A stretch of 64,000 nucleotides of DNA from Castor canadensis (lineage: Eukaryota; Chordata; Mammalia; Rodentia; Castoridae): contig NC_133399.1 in assembly GCF_047511655.1 (NCBI RefSeq), positions 6,885,333 through 6,949,332 of the forward strand, written 5' to 3'. Within the stretch, counting starts at the first letter, position 1. Every line of letters begins with the position of its first letter. The position numbers were made by a program, and so were the translations under genes. Below the pieces are notes generated by a model. It worked only from the letters and a program-made list of their open reading frames with translations. It was not told the DNA's origin and did not search any database. This document shows, piece by piece, positions 22,790-34,790 of this stretch.

Positions 22790-24714
22790 TTAGAGATAGA
22801 AAAAAAATTGTGACACAACTATTCAGTACTTACCTGACTATATTTTTGGTAAAGACGTGAATTGCATCTGCTCCTCCATAAGGGAGAGCAGGATTTGAAA
22901 TTCCTCTCCACTCTCTGCCTTTTTCCATGATGCCATGCATTCAAAAATGTTAAACACTAATGCATTCATAAATTTGGGGAATGTAATATACCGATAGTCG
23001 TGTTGTAAGTACAGTCCAGGTCACTAAGATCAAAAACTGAAATTATTCTAAATCCACTGAGAGAAAAACAGTTCAAGGAATTGAAAGAAAGTACAATTGA
23101 GTAAAGAAATTATTTTGTAATATTTGTGGAGTGTTAGGACCTTTGAAAGAAAATGGGAGATGTGAACAAGAAAATACATTGGGAGTGGTTCTTTACTAGG
23201 ACTAAGAAGAAAGACGTATTTCAAAAATATTATTGAAATTTTATAAGCAAAATATCACTCCTAAGGTAAAGAAACAGTAAACTAGAAGCTTCCATTTTGA
23301 TGCTGATGGTTGTGGGATTTGTGCATGGGATAATAATAACAATAATATCAAAATGGTGCTCTCCCCGAGAAATAACAAATACATATCTCTCCACAGGTAA
23401 TTCACTGTTCCTCTTTTCCACCAGATGAAATACAATAGTCATTGGACACATGTTCTACTCACACTGAACCCACTTTATGCCTCTCAGTCCCTCTTCCAAC
23501 TGGCTTACATTGTCATCACTTCACAGTCAATAATGACTCTGCATTATTGAATTCAATGTTCACTTCTCTTTTGAGTATGGTAAATAATCACATCAATTAA
23601 TTAATGAAACAATCAAGCAAAAAGCCACAGATATCTCTCAACTCTGAGATGGATTGCATTGGCTTTCAGGTGATCTTAGAAAAAATTTCTTTCCTCCATC
23701 TTATCCAAACATTCACTTAGTGTTCTCTAAAATCTACATCTGATGACTCTATATTAACTAGGTCCCTTGGCTCCCCACAGCCTTGACTAGTTTTGGGGAC
23801 ACAGTCCTCTCTGATAGCCCCATAAGTATAGTCAGTCATCTTCAACAAGGTTTTGATCTGTGATTTCTTGATGTAAAAGCATAAATGGACAATACTTGGC
23901 TTCAGATATGTTAAAAAAATAATTAAAAACGTGTTTTAGGATACAAGTTGAGAACTGTTATTTATTCATGCATTTAAAAATTTTTATAAACAGAAACTGA
24001 TTGTATAAAGGATTTCCTTTTGATATCTACACACACACACACATACTTTGTTATAATTAGCTTTGTCTTATCACTCTTTCTTGGCTATCCTTACTCCATC
24101 TTTGTAGCAGTTTTACCAAATTTCATTATGCTATACTTACAATTTATTTTGATGCATCTTAAATAGTTTGTGCATTATAAGATGTACATTTAAATAAGTC
24201 TATGAACACTTTGCTGAAATTAATGAAAATTAAGCATTCCTATTAACAATTAATAAGCATTCTCTGATTTAGCTTTTATAAAAGCATATGCTTTGTGGAA
24301 TGAGCTGTTCTGAACACCAATCTAAATTCAAGTGATCTTCCCAGTTCTGTTCATTGGGATTTAGCATTCTGACATATGCATTTCAGAGGTGAGGAATATA
24401 TTCAGTGCATAGAAATGAATCCAAACATCATGAAGCCAGGGCTTACATGCCTAAAAGGTAACAGTTGCTTAGTAGATATTTGTTGACTCAAGGAATATGA
24501 TAATGATGTCTTAACACAGGTTGTTTGAGATGTCAATGGGAAATGCTGGTGAAATAGCTCAGGCTGGTGTATAGCAAGACAGGAAAGAGTGTAAGAATGT
24601 AAAATTTTCAAATGTGGATAAAATGTTTGGGGAAGCAAATACGGGAAAAGTGGTGGGCTAGAGACAGAGAAGGTCCAAGCAATGTTAGGGAAGTGGTCCT
24701 GAACATGGCAGTTG
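22790..24714. other. Gene-free stretch
   Basis: No coding signature or confidently named repeat. Holds a short (CA)7 run at 24029-24043. Open frames on the minus strand (23230-23451, 24402-24812) lack any recognisable domain. Confidence 0.4.
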
Positions 24715-25048
24715 TGCTGCTCATGTTGAAGCGCTAAGCTGCCATGTTGCGAGAAGCCCTTTGTGCTAGAAGGTGAGGACAGTTCCCAGTGCTGAAAGTG
24801 AATATTGTCCAATATCCTTCAAGACAACAAGACCTCAGTCACATGAACTCAAGTGAATGAATTCTGCCCATGGCCTGAGTGAACCTAGATGAACCTCCTG
24901 AGGTCCAGATGAGAACTTATCCTCAGCAATGATGGAATTGAGAATGTGAGACCCTGAGCACTAAAACCACCCATGCCATGCCTGGGATTCTGATTTACAG
25001 AATAAGAGTAACAAATGCATGTTATTTTAAGAAGTTTGGCAATAAAAA
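24715..25048 (+). repeat. MLT1-type LTR remnant
   Basis: 'gagaccctgagcactaaaaccacc', 'ctgggattctgatttacagaa' and 'gcatgttattttaagaagtttggcaa' are, in order, the 3' half of an MLT1 MaLR LTR (consensus phrases 'gagaccctgagccagaaccaccc' and 'ttgttttaagccactaagtttggg'). Confidence 0.65.
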
Positions 25049-25084
25049 ACCAAATATGCATGTTATTTCACCCCAGAGTTTTGT

Positions 25085-25355
25085 TCTCCTTTTTATTACT
25101 TATTTATTATATTTATTTATCTATTTATAGTTTATTTATTTTTGTAGGACTACAGATTAATATCAGAGTCTCATTTTTGCTAGGCTTGTGCTCTACCACT
25201 TGATCCACACCTTGAGTCCTTTTCTTTTTAGTTTGTTTTTCAGATATGTTTTCATGCTAATTTTTCTCAGGCTGACCTTGAACCATGATTCTCTTACCTC
25301 TGCCTCCTGTAAATGGGACCACAGGTGTGCACCAATATTCCCAGTCTCTACTTTT
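25085..25355 (-). repeat. Composite B1/ID-type SINE
   Basis: TTTA-rich antisense tail, 'gctaggcttgtgctctaccacttgatcc' (ID part) and 'gggaccacaggtgtgcacca' (7SL part). Confidence 0.75.
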
Positions 25356-25359
25356 ATAT

Positions 25360-25700
25360 TTTTAATTGATGCATAATTGTACGTAGCTTGCTATTTCAAT
25401 ACATCATTTAAATGTATAATTACTAATTCTCATAAATCATCATAACCATTTTATCAAACATTTATTATTTGTGTGCTTTTGGAACATTTAAAATGGAATT
25501 TTTCTAGCTATTTTCAAATAAATAATATATTATCATTAACAATATTCACCCAATTATTCTATTGAACTTGAGAAAATTTTCTTTTTATGTAATATTATTT
25601 TCTACTGAATCACAATTCTCTGTCCTCTCTCCCTCCAAACAATTCTCAGCTTCTGTTGACCAGTAGTTTACTCTCAACTTCTATAAATCAATTTATGTAG
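25360..25700 (-). mobile_element. Old L1 3' UTR fragment
   Basis: Antisense ancient L1 end, with 'gatgcataattgtacgtag', 'ttcaatacatcatttaaatgtataa' and 'tctattgaacttgag'. Very diverged. Confidence 0.45.
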
Positions 25701-27149
25701 CTTCTACATCTGAGCAAGAATGGGTTTTAACAAATAAATGTCATTTAAAACAAAAGAAAATGAAACCAACTTGTCCAATTTAGTACCACATCAGGCAGAA
25801 TCACATTGTTGGTTCATTGTTTTTATTACAACACATCAGAGAATAGCATCTGTCAATCTCACCTCCAACACAATGGTCATTACCTGTTTTGTCAATAAAC
25901 CTCTGTATGAAAAAACTTACCCTTAAATCCCAGTAGGAGATAAATTTCCAGATAACAGATGACTGATTATGATGTTTTAAAAGATGTTTGCTGAAAGTTA
26001 TGGCACATAACATTTTCTTTACTTCAGAAGAATGGAGTGATATTATTGAGTGCAATTTAGGGGGAAGCAATTGGCAAAAATGGTCTAAACAGACAAATTT
26101 GAGAGAATAAATGTTTTTGGTTCTTCATTAAATAATTCGACATGTCTTCAAATAGATTCAGTTTTTACTACTGGGTGAAGAGGATGCAAGTACACAGCAT
26201 ATGTACGTATGCAGACAGCATATTGAAACCAAACACTGATGGAAAATGGGAGGAAGAAGGAGAGGGGGAATTGGAATATAATGGAGTCAACGAACTTGTT
26301 CAAGGTACACTGATCACAAGTATGATATTATAACAATGAAATCTCCTCAGATTATTAATGTATGATAAATAAGAAAGAAAAAGGTAATTCTCTCATTTAG
26401 TTAACATATGATAAATCAAAATAGTAAAATTTTCAAACATTGATTTGATTTTTGAAGTGCAATAACTAAAAAATAGAGCACAAAGGAATGTTCTATAAGC
26501 AATATTTGCTAATGGTGCAACAAAATGTGACAAGGAATGCGAAGCTAATATTTGACAAATCACATAGTTCAGTGAAAAAGAGTAATTTCTCCTCAAATGA
26601 CGTAGCTCATGGTGATCTATTTTTTCTTTAGTTGTTACTAAAAATATAGTCATATATTGTACTCCACCTTTAAAAAAAATCCCCATTTGGAATTTGGAGT
26701 CTATGACAATTTATATAATTTCATACTAGAATAAATTATGAGACCATTGTTTTGCAGTTGGGGGTCAATTTTTCTTTCATGCATCACTAACTTAAATACT
26801 CTTCCTGATAATGTAGGTTTGGGAAAACTGTTGTGTTTTATAACTAGTTACCAATCTTTCTTCTCATCATCATTATTCTTTTTTGAAATTCTGCTTCACA
26901 TTCACAGTACCTACCACACTCATGGGCAAGAACTGATTATCAAATTTGTGTTTTCAAGTGAAGAATACATGGAAAGACAAATGTGAATTCAGAGATTTAT
27001 TAACTTGGCCACAGAATTGGGGAGGACTTGAAATATAATGAGATAAGTGTCTACATTGATTTACTAGGCAAAATATTTATTTGTCATATTATAAATATAA
27101 CCAATAACCTGTGGAAGATTGCTGGATATCTGCAAAAGGAATTTTTCTG
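25701..27149. other. Gene-free stretch
   Basis: AT-rich; no coding signature or clear repeat recognised. Confidence 0.4.
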
Positions 27150-27320
27150 TAGAGATTGATTGGGGAAGAAGTATGTGCTCATATATGAAAATGGGACAAC
27201 TGTTCTAAGAAAGGAGAAAGATGGAGGGGATGAAACTAAGATATACTGTAAGCACTTTGTAAGTGTCAAAGTGAACCCCAGGTACAACCATAATACGCTA
27301 TTAAAAAAAAAAGAAACAAA
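27150..27320 (+). mobile_element. L1 3' tail fragment
   Basis: 'aaagatggaggggatgaaactaagatatactgtaagcactttgtaag' (in order) followed by an A-run at 27301-27311: the last bases of an L1 of the same type as 21400-21770. Confidence 0.6.
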
Positions 27321-28249
27321 ACAATAAGGATTTATTGGCATGGATGGTGATTTATTATTGAATTATCTTTCTGGTTTTGCTTGAAAAATAACAATGCCAT
27401 CCAGGAAACATGAATCCTTCCATTTTTCTAATGAATTATATTCCCTGAGTTGTTTTCCCATAAGCACTAAAGAGATAGTGAAGGAGGAATACCAATATCA
27501 TTCTCTATGTATCTATTTCACAATCAGGAATCACTTTAATCTTCATGATGAAAGCAAGAATTTCTAATGAACCTGAATTCATGATCAGTAATGTAATTTC
27601 AGCCCACAAATATCCTGCACAGATATCTTTGAAAGTAATCTCCAGGTCAACAGTTTAAAATACAGTTATTTGAAGTAAACATCAATGACAGCGTAGTGTG
27701 GGTGTTGGTTGTAAATATCAGAGCAAATGTCTGAAACATGAAGTAGCTGAATCCTAAAATTCCTAATTCTATTCGAATTGAATATTGTAAGGGTTAGCTG
27801 TCATTGTAAAACCATAAATCCTAAAAGCAAGTGCATTAATATATCTTCATTATCAGTGGCGCTAACATTGGGTAGATACTATGAACTCATCTCCTTGTCA
27901 GCTGTGTGTCATTTGGATCAGCTCTACTGACAGTTGTTCAGCTTTCTAATACATTGGGACTTCACCTGACTGCTGGCTGATCTCTTGGCTGGGACATTGT
28001 CTTGTCTCATTGTCCTTTCCTCCTCCATTTGTGTGGTGTAGTTTTGTCACATGGTTATGTTCCAACACAGAACAGCAGAAATGTGACTTGAGTTCCCCAG
28101 AGGCATGCTGTCAATCTCAACCTAGTTTATTGTCAAAGAATGTTTGAAATCTTAAGAGAAAATATACCAAGAAAAGGGAAATGACAGGATACACTTTTAT
28201 TTATAAGTTGAGTCTATCAGATACATTTTTACAATAATAGAAAGAAGAA
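27321..28249. other. Gene-free stretch before block copy III
   Basis: No recognised gene or repeat. A short 'cctgactgctggctgatctcttggctgggacattg' stretch is GC-richer than its surroundings, but I cannot name it. Confidence 0.4.
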
Positions 28250-28460
28250 TAACACAGCCAGTGGCATCATACATGAAAGAAATAAGAGGTTAGACTTACG
28301 GGTGAGGAAGGCTTTGTACTTATCCCTGACTGGTGAAAATCTCAGAGTAAAGTAATCTTAGAGCAAGAGAAAATAATCCCAAGGAAAGGGAAATACTGAG
28401 AATGCTCACAGAATACTCCAAAATGTTATTGAGGAGGATATAAAAATGGCCAAACTTCAT
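28250..28460 (-). pseudogene. Olfactory receptor pseudogene fragment (EC2 to TM6), block copy III
   Basis: The minus strand reads DLSEVMKFGHFYILLNNILEYSV (for the [23 protein letters not shown] region), SLGIIFS in a shifted frame (TM5), then EIFTSQGKYKAFL (IC3 into TM6) before decaying. No TM1-TM4 or TM7 is present. The sequence to its right, up to the LTR at 28850, aligns with the flank of the fragment at 19205-19345. Remnant of a duplicated, already truncated receptor. Confidence 0.72.
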
Positions 28461-28849
28461 GACTTCAGAAAGATCATGTAAAATGTGTTAATTCCCTGTT
28501 ATACAGAAGGTATGAGGTAGAAGAAATTCACTTTTATAAAATACATATATTCAAATCCAAGTACCATCTAGACTACTGTCTCTCTCAGCTTCTCCACAGC
28601 TAACAGAATCATAATAATGGGAGTTTCGATGGCTAGACTGGTTATAGTCCCAATTCTGCTAATTTCATCACCCAATATTTTCAAATTCACATTAAAAACA
28701 AGCTTCCTTAGAGATTATCTTATAACTACTTGATCCCATATGTCCAGAATAACGTAAAAACAAAGCCAATGGTCAGCATGAATTCATTTTTATATTTTTC
28801 TCCTTTCATCAGAAAAATATGCTAAGGTAATTTGAAGCCCAGAATATTA

Positions 28850-29300
28850 TTGTGATTCAATTTTGAAGTTACCCACAGGTTCTTGTATTATCACCTGTTT
28901 ATGATCTCATGGGTTTGAGGGAGGTGTTTGGATTCCAAGGGCTCTGGTGTAATCAATTGATTGATCTTTGGATGGATTTCTAAATTGGTGCCATTATTGA
29001 GTGGTGGTGAAAACTAGTTGTTGGGGCAGGTAGAGAGAGTGGGTCATGGGGTATTTGACCTGCAAATACGTTCCTTGTCCCCTTTCTCCTCATCAATCTG
29101 TCATCTTTCCTGGTTCCCATGAGATGAGCACCTTTGCTCCAACACTCTCTATGCAATTTTTGTTTCGGCACAGCCAAGAAAAAATGGTGTCGACTGATCT
29201 TGATGGAAATCTAAAGACATGAGCCTAAATAGTTCTTTCTTCCTTTAAGTTGTTTCTCTCATATATTTACCCTAATAATGAAAAACACGCAATTAATACA
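28850..29300 (+). repeat. MaLR-type solo LTR, block copy III
   Basis: Aligns along its length with 19690-20152: 'tcaattgattgatctttggatgg', 'cccatgagatgagcacctttgctcc', 'gccaagaaaaaatggtgtcgactgatc' and 'gttgtttctctcatata'. Confidence 0.75.
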
Positions 29301-29509
29301 GTCATGTTCTAACAGTGTGTGCTTATGTGGGGGGAATGGAAAGCAATTGTGTGTTGAAGAGAAAGAGGAATCCATGTAAAAATTTGAACTGTTTAAAATT
29401 GGCTTGCTCTATAAAACTTTACTTTCTTGAATATAATTCTAAGCAAACTTTATTTTGAGTTAACTTCAGATTAACATGCAGTAGGAAGAACTGACACTAA
29501 GAGATACAG

Positions 29510-30020
29510 GAACCCCAAACTCTGCTTCCATAATGGTAACATGGTGGAAAACTATTATGGAATATCACATCCAGGATGTTAACACAGATAAGAATGAAAT
29601 GAAATCCACAGTCTACAGGGACATATGCAAAATCTTGTTTATTGTGATACTATTCACATTATATGAGAAATAGAATCAACTGATTCTATTGTAAAACGTA
29701 TGGGTAAAAAATATTACAGACTCATAAAGAAGAATGGAATCCTGTCAGTTATGGTAACATGGATGGAACATGAGGACATTCTTCTAGGTGCAATGAGATA
29801 GAAGCACAAACTCAAGTGTCACATGTTCTCTGACTAACAGATTGAAATTTAAAAAGATGATCTGAATACAGAGCCATGATTGCCAGTATTTGGGAAGTGA
29901 TGGAGAAACATTTAATAATGGGAGGCTTCATTTAATCAGAACATGTGTGGAAATATATCCATAAATATCATTCATATATAAAATGAATTCATGTTAATTT
30001 AAGGAAAAAATATATAATAC
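29510..30020 (+). mobile_element. Old L1 3' UTR fragment in block copy III
   Basis: Counterpart of 20330-20830, with 'gaatggaatcctgtcagttatggtaacatggatggaac' (in order) and 'aatgaattcatgttaatttaa'. Confidence 0.7.
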
Positions 30021-30061
30021 AGAAAATATCCATGAAGCCAAAATGCCCCATTTTTGTCCTT

Positions 30062-30077
30062 TCCAAGCTATATTCTT
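30062..30077. repeat. Target-site duplication, left copy
   Basis: tccaagctatattctt, identical to 31022-31037. The two copies flank the minus-strand L1. Confidence 0.92.
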
Positions 30078-31021
30078 TTTTTAAATTTTTATTGTTTTAT
30101 TATTCATATGTGCATATGATGCTTGGGTCATTTCTCCCCCCCTGCCCCCACCCCCTCCTTACCACCCACTCCACTCCCTTTCTCTCCCCCTACCCCCTCG
30201 ATGCCCAGCAGAAACTATTTTGCCCTTATCTCTAATTTTGTTGAAGAGAGAGTATAAGCAATAATAGGAAGGAACAAGGGTTTTTGCTGGTTGAGATAAG
30301 GATAGCTATACAGGGAGTTGACTCACATTAATTTCCTGTGCATATGTGTTGCCTTATATGTTAATTCTTTTTGATCTAACCTTTTCTCTAGTTCCTGGTC
30401 TCCTTCTCCTATTGGCCTCAGTTGCTTTTAAGGTATCTGCTTTAGTTTCTCTGCGTTGAGGGCAACAAAGGCTAGCTAATTTTTTAGGTGTCTTACCTAT
30501 CCTCACCCCTCCCTTGTGTGCTCTTGCTTTTATCATGTGCTCAAAGTCCAATCACATTGTTGTGTTTGCCCTTGATCTAATGTCTGCATATGAGGGAAAA
30601 CATACGATTTTTGGTCTTTTGGGCCAGGCTAAACTCACTCAGAATGATGTTCTCCAATTCCATCTCTTTACCAGTGAATGATAACATTTCATTCTTCTTC
30701 ATGGCTGCATAAAATTCCATTGTGTATAGATACCACATTTTCTTGATCTATTCATCAATAGTGGGGCATCTTGGCTGTTTCCATAACTTGGCTATTGTGA
30801 ATAGTGGTGCAATAAACATGGGTGTGCAGGTGCCTCTGGAGTAACCTGTGTCACAGTCTTTTGGGTATATCCCCAAGAGTGGTATTGCTGGATCAATGGT
30901 TAGCTTTTTAAGTAGCCTCCAAATATTTTTCCAGAGTGGTTGTACTAGTTTACATTCCCACCAACAGTGTAAGAGGGTTCCTTTTTTCCCGCATCCTCGC
31001 CAACACCTGTTGGTGGTGGTG
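30078..31021 (-). mobile_element. Recent 5'-truncated L1 insertion (L1-E)
   Basis: A 944-base minus-strand L1 3' end: a T-rich start (antisense A tail), a C-rich stretch at 30136-30200 (antisense of the G-rich 3' UTR tract), then the antisense ORF2 C-terminus. The minus strand reads CWRGCGKKGTLLHCWWEC, the zinc-knuckle-like region, in an uninterrupted frame, so divergence is low. It is bounded by an exact 16-base target-site duplication and is absent from the equivalent position (about 20885-20905) of block copy II. Confidence 0.93.
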
Positions 31022-31037
31022 TCCAAGCTATATTCTT
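31022..31037. repeat. Target-site duplication, right copy
   Basis: tccaagctatattctt, identical to 30062-30077. Confidence 0.92.
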
Positions 31038-31440
31038 GTCCTTCCTTTCTCAAAAAGCCTGATCCACCAATGTACTTATAATTTATATATTGCTATCATT
31101 TCAAAAAACTATTCAGATTTTGGAAACATTCACCCAGGTAAGGTAGAAAAGTAGATAACTTTCAGAGCCTCTTTTGCCCATGAAAATGGTAGGCTGTTAG
31201 GACAAAAACTTGAAATAGTAATAAGATTCTAAATATGAAAATCAAAACTAATGAGCAGCAACAAAACATTCTACTATGTTAAAGTTCCTTGGAAGTAAAA
31301 CATAAATGTATGAAAAACCCACCAAGGAAAGACTGGTCTCACATTTTCTTCCACTATAAACTCCTAGACATGCCCTGCATTACTGAATGAAGTTTTTCAC
31401 ACAGAAGCAGGTCTTATTGAGGCAGTAGAGATAGATGAGC

Positions 31441-32860
31441 AGACTGGGAAATTATATTCTTTTAATAAATATTTAAAGGACCAGACTCTAACTTTTAGAC
31501 AAGGATGTAAAGGCTGGAGAGCCAGAATATCCATACTCCTCCCATCTCCAAGCAAAAACGAGCTGCTTGTTTCTGCTTTCCTCTTTGAGATTAAGAAACT
31601 GCACCCTCTTAATTTACACCAAAAATTAGTTTATCAAATAAGAATCTGCATGTCAGGAAAGGAAACTATCTTAGTAAACATGGAAAAGGTAGAATGAATT
31701 AGCCTCTCAAGAGTTAATTTCAGGGAAGGAGCCCCTTATAATCATACAAAAAAGAACATATGCCTTATTGAATCCATAACAGAACCCAACAAGTGGGGCT
31801 GTCTTGTTATCTTTTAACTAATGTAATAACCTGAACTTCTAAAGTCCCAATTTAAACACATGGGCATTTGTAGGAGATAAAAAAAAGCATAGACAGAAAA
31901 TTGAATTTTGCTCCAACCTGTATGCAAATGAGGCTGAGGGTTTGGGTCCACAATCCCACAATCCTGACCACATGGTGTCTTGGCCAGAAAAGTGAATGGG
32001 CCAGCCCATGGTTCTTGCTTGCAGTGACTTGGACATGACCAGTTCCCTCTATTGTTCATGACATGTCTGTGATGGGACAAGTATCTCATCTCAAAACCAA
32101 GCCTTAAAGGGTTAACTTCTAGAGAGTTTAGACAGATTTAGAGATTAGAGACTTAGAATTAGGTGGAAAAAATCCAGGAGAGAAGCAGCTACAAACTTCT
32201 ACCATATACCATTCAGATTCACAATTGATTTTATGTTCTTGACCCCAGGATTCTGTGAGTCACTTGAGAGGGTGAGAAAACTAACAATGAGACTAGAGCA
32301 GGCCTTCTCTCCCTTGCTTCTCATCCATGTTTACTTCTTACCTGGGTGGCCAGTTCAGGAGAGGAAACAGGAGCAGGCCATGGAGTAAGAGAGGTAAGAG
32401 AAACCTCCTCCACCATAACTAAAACAGATTTAGAGAGAAAAGTTCCAAAGCCAAACATTTTCATACATTGTGAGATTCAACTTCTCACTAAGGCTTGCCA
32501 ATTTATGTCACTGGAGGGTTGATGAGCAGGTTCCAACAGCTTCCCAGCTTCTACATAAAATCTCAGATCTTTGAGATCCTCAGACCTTGAAAAGCATTTC
32601 AATGTGTCTCAGAACAAGGAGTCTAACAAGGTGAAAGTTTTAGCAAAGATTTATTTTAGTATAACAGGATAAAGTATAGACAAGAGTTGGAGGAGAGGAA
32701 AAGAGAGAAACATTTCTTGTTTTCCATGTAGAAAATGGGAGCAGACGCCTTTCCAACTCTCTTGTCACTATACTTATTACTACTGACTCTGTTGGACTTT
32801 TATTTTTATCACAGTAAACTTTCAGAGTGTGATTTCCCACAGAAAGGAGTCAATACTTTC
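31441..32860. other. Unassigned block, possibly a decayed ERV/LTR segment
   Basis: Slightly GC-richer than its flanks, with AATAAA-type signals on the minus strand near 32650 and 31465 and no open frame of interest. Reading on the minus strand, 'aaaataaatctttgct' followed by CT-rich sequence resembles an LTR R/U5 region. I could not match it to a named family. Confidence 0.25.
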
Positions 32861-33424
32861 TAAACTTTTCCAAAGACTATCAGCCATTCTGATGGCCAAT
32901 TATCCCCAGTGTAGAACAATCCATGCATGGAAACTATAAAGAAAATGGGATTTCATTTAAGTCTCAGAATATGCAAAGTGGAAGACACAGGTTTAGATAA
33001 CTCATTCAATATTCTGAAGAGAATGAGGAAGGTGAGATATTATATATGCATATATTTTTATTATAAAGCAATAAAAACACTTTCATGGATGAATGTGTTG
33101 GAATTGAGATCAAGTGGTGTATTACAGGTGCCATGTGACTTACAGAAGATTGTATTAAGAAAGTATACACATAATTAAAATGTTGATAAAGGAATAGTAC
33201 AAAAAATTCTTCATAAGTATCTTGCTCTGCTCAGCAAAATATCATTATCTCTTGCAGATTTCTGCAAAGGGTGAAGGCAACCAAAGATCACATTCCTGAG
33301 TGGCAGGAATCTTTGATATGTTTTGATTCCCTAATGGACTTCCAACTCCAGAAAATATAATTTTGGCCCTTTCACATATTAGATAGGCATTCTGCCACTG
33401 AGTTACATCATCAGCCTTCATATT
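32861..33424. other. Gene-free stretch with a short ID-like SINE piece
   Basis: Mostly unrecognised. 33370-33420 ('gataggcattctgccactgagttacatcatcagcc') looks like the antisense start of an ID/B1 element. Confidence 0.4.
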
Positions 33425-33905
33425 TTGTTTGTTATAATACTTATTATTTGTAGATGTTGGTACAGTTCAGAATGCTACTTTCATATGAGTTTGCAGCATG
33501 CACCAATCAAATCCAACCTCTTTTTCAACCATCACCACCATTCACTGTTCCCAATATCCAGTAATCGGTGTTGCACTTTTAGGTTCACTGTTTTAGCATG
33601 TGGATGCTAAACATGGGAAACTTGTTTCACTGTCTCTGGTTTATCTCATTTATTATTATGTTCTTTAAAACATCTATTTTGCTGCTAATGACAGAAATTC
33701 ACTCCTCTTTATAAATGTATATTACTTCTTTGTGTATGTACATTCCATTTTATATATCCATTTACTTGTTTATTGGTAAATAGCTGATTCGAAATCTTAG
33801 CTATTATGGATAGTGAGTACCAAAATGAACACAGGCAAGCAGGTATCTCACTCATATGCTGGTTTGAATTCCTCTGGTTACATACCCAGAAACATATGAT
33901 AGAAC
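33425..33905 (-). mobile_element. Old L1 3' UTR fragment
   Basis: Antisense ancient L1 3' end: 'ccattttatatatccatttacttgtttattggtaaatagctgattcgaaatcttagctattatggatagtg' (in order), the counterpart of the common 'ttggctattgtgaatagtg' phrase. Confidence 0.65.
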
Positions 33906-33919
33906 ACTTTGAGAAGCTG

Positions 33920-34010
33920 TTTCAGGAGTAAGGATGTAGATAATTGTTAGATTACTTGACATGAATGTGTAAGACCCTGGATTTGATCCCCAGAAGCATA
34001 CAAAGAAAAC
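33920..34010 (+). repeat. ID-like SINE remnant
   Basis: 'aggatgtagataattgttagattacttgacatgaatgtgtaagaccctggatttgatccccag' (in order) keeps the spacing of an ID element A and B box region. Confidence 0.55.
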
Positions 34011-34629
34011 ATAATACAAATGAAAAGCTCTTTCAATATTTCTTCTATTATTTTTCCTTTGGTATTCACAATGGAAGGGCAGAAGGGAACCTGTGTGACT
34101 ATAAACTCACATGCAGGGTTATAACTCCAGCCCTTCTAGTTTGCTACTGGAATGATCAAGAATCTAAGTGGAACTTTTTAACAGTATTTTCCCTTTTAAC
34201 TCAGGTCTTATTCTATGGATGTTAATTCCCCTTCTTATCCTTATATGATATTGTCCTTCCTATCAAACCCTCTTCAATGGACACCTCTATTTTTGGTACT
34301 AGATGTGATATAGATCATAGGGCCTCAATTATGCTTAGGCAGTCACTCTACAATGCTCACCCTAAACACACAACTAAAGAATAAATTATGTCCCAATTGA
34401 GGAGCTCATCTCAAATTATAGTAATAGTAATATAAGCTTGTGGAGTGACCATGAGCAATGATTCTCATTTAGTGCTATGTTCATTAGTTTTCCTTCCTTG
34501 TAAGGTTATGGGATGTGTGTGGTAAATATATTGCATTTACACAGATGAAAACCAAGAGCTTTTTCATATATTTCTCTTCTTGAGTTTTCACAGAATTTGA
34601 ATCTAGACATGGGTGATTCTGCACCTTGC
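34011..34629. other. Gene-free stretch
   Basis: No gene or clear repeat recognised. Confidence 0.35.
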
Positions 34630-34790
34630 TCTAGGAATTTCTATGACACTGGATCTCAACATGCAGTCCATTCATTGTAGTATAACCAGAAGTAGGAAAT
34701 GTGAATCTGTTAATAGGATCCAAAGATCTACGCTTGAACAAGCCCTTTGGGTGTTTCTGATACACACTAGGGTTTGAAAGACACAGTGAT
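34630..34790 (+). mobile_element. Possible MER5-type hAT DNA transposon remnant
   Basis: 'caagccctttgggtgtttctgatacacactagggtttgaaag' (in order) resembles the right end of MER5A ('caagccctccaggtgattctgatgcacactaaagtttgagaa'). Only the end is convincing. Confidence 0.45.

Larger units (their letters stand above)
28250..31440. repeat. Tandem block copy III
   Basis: OR fragment, spacer ('ctctctcagcttctccacag'), LTR, old L1 3' part (29510-30020), young L1 insertion, flank at 31320-31400 ('cttccactataaactcctag...cacacagaagcaggtctta'). Each part occurs in the same order and orientation as in copy II. Confidence 0.75.

Noticed and set aside
24402..24812. 136-codon open frame on the minus strand
   Set aside because: No domain, no start context of note, composition like surrounding DNA, and it overlaps an MLT1-like LTR.
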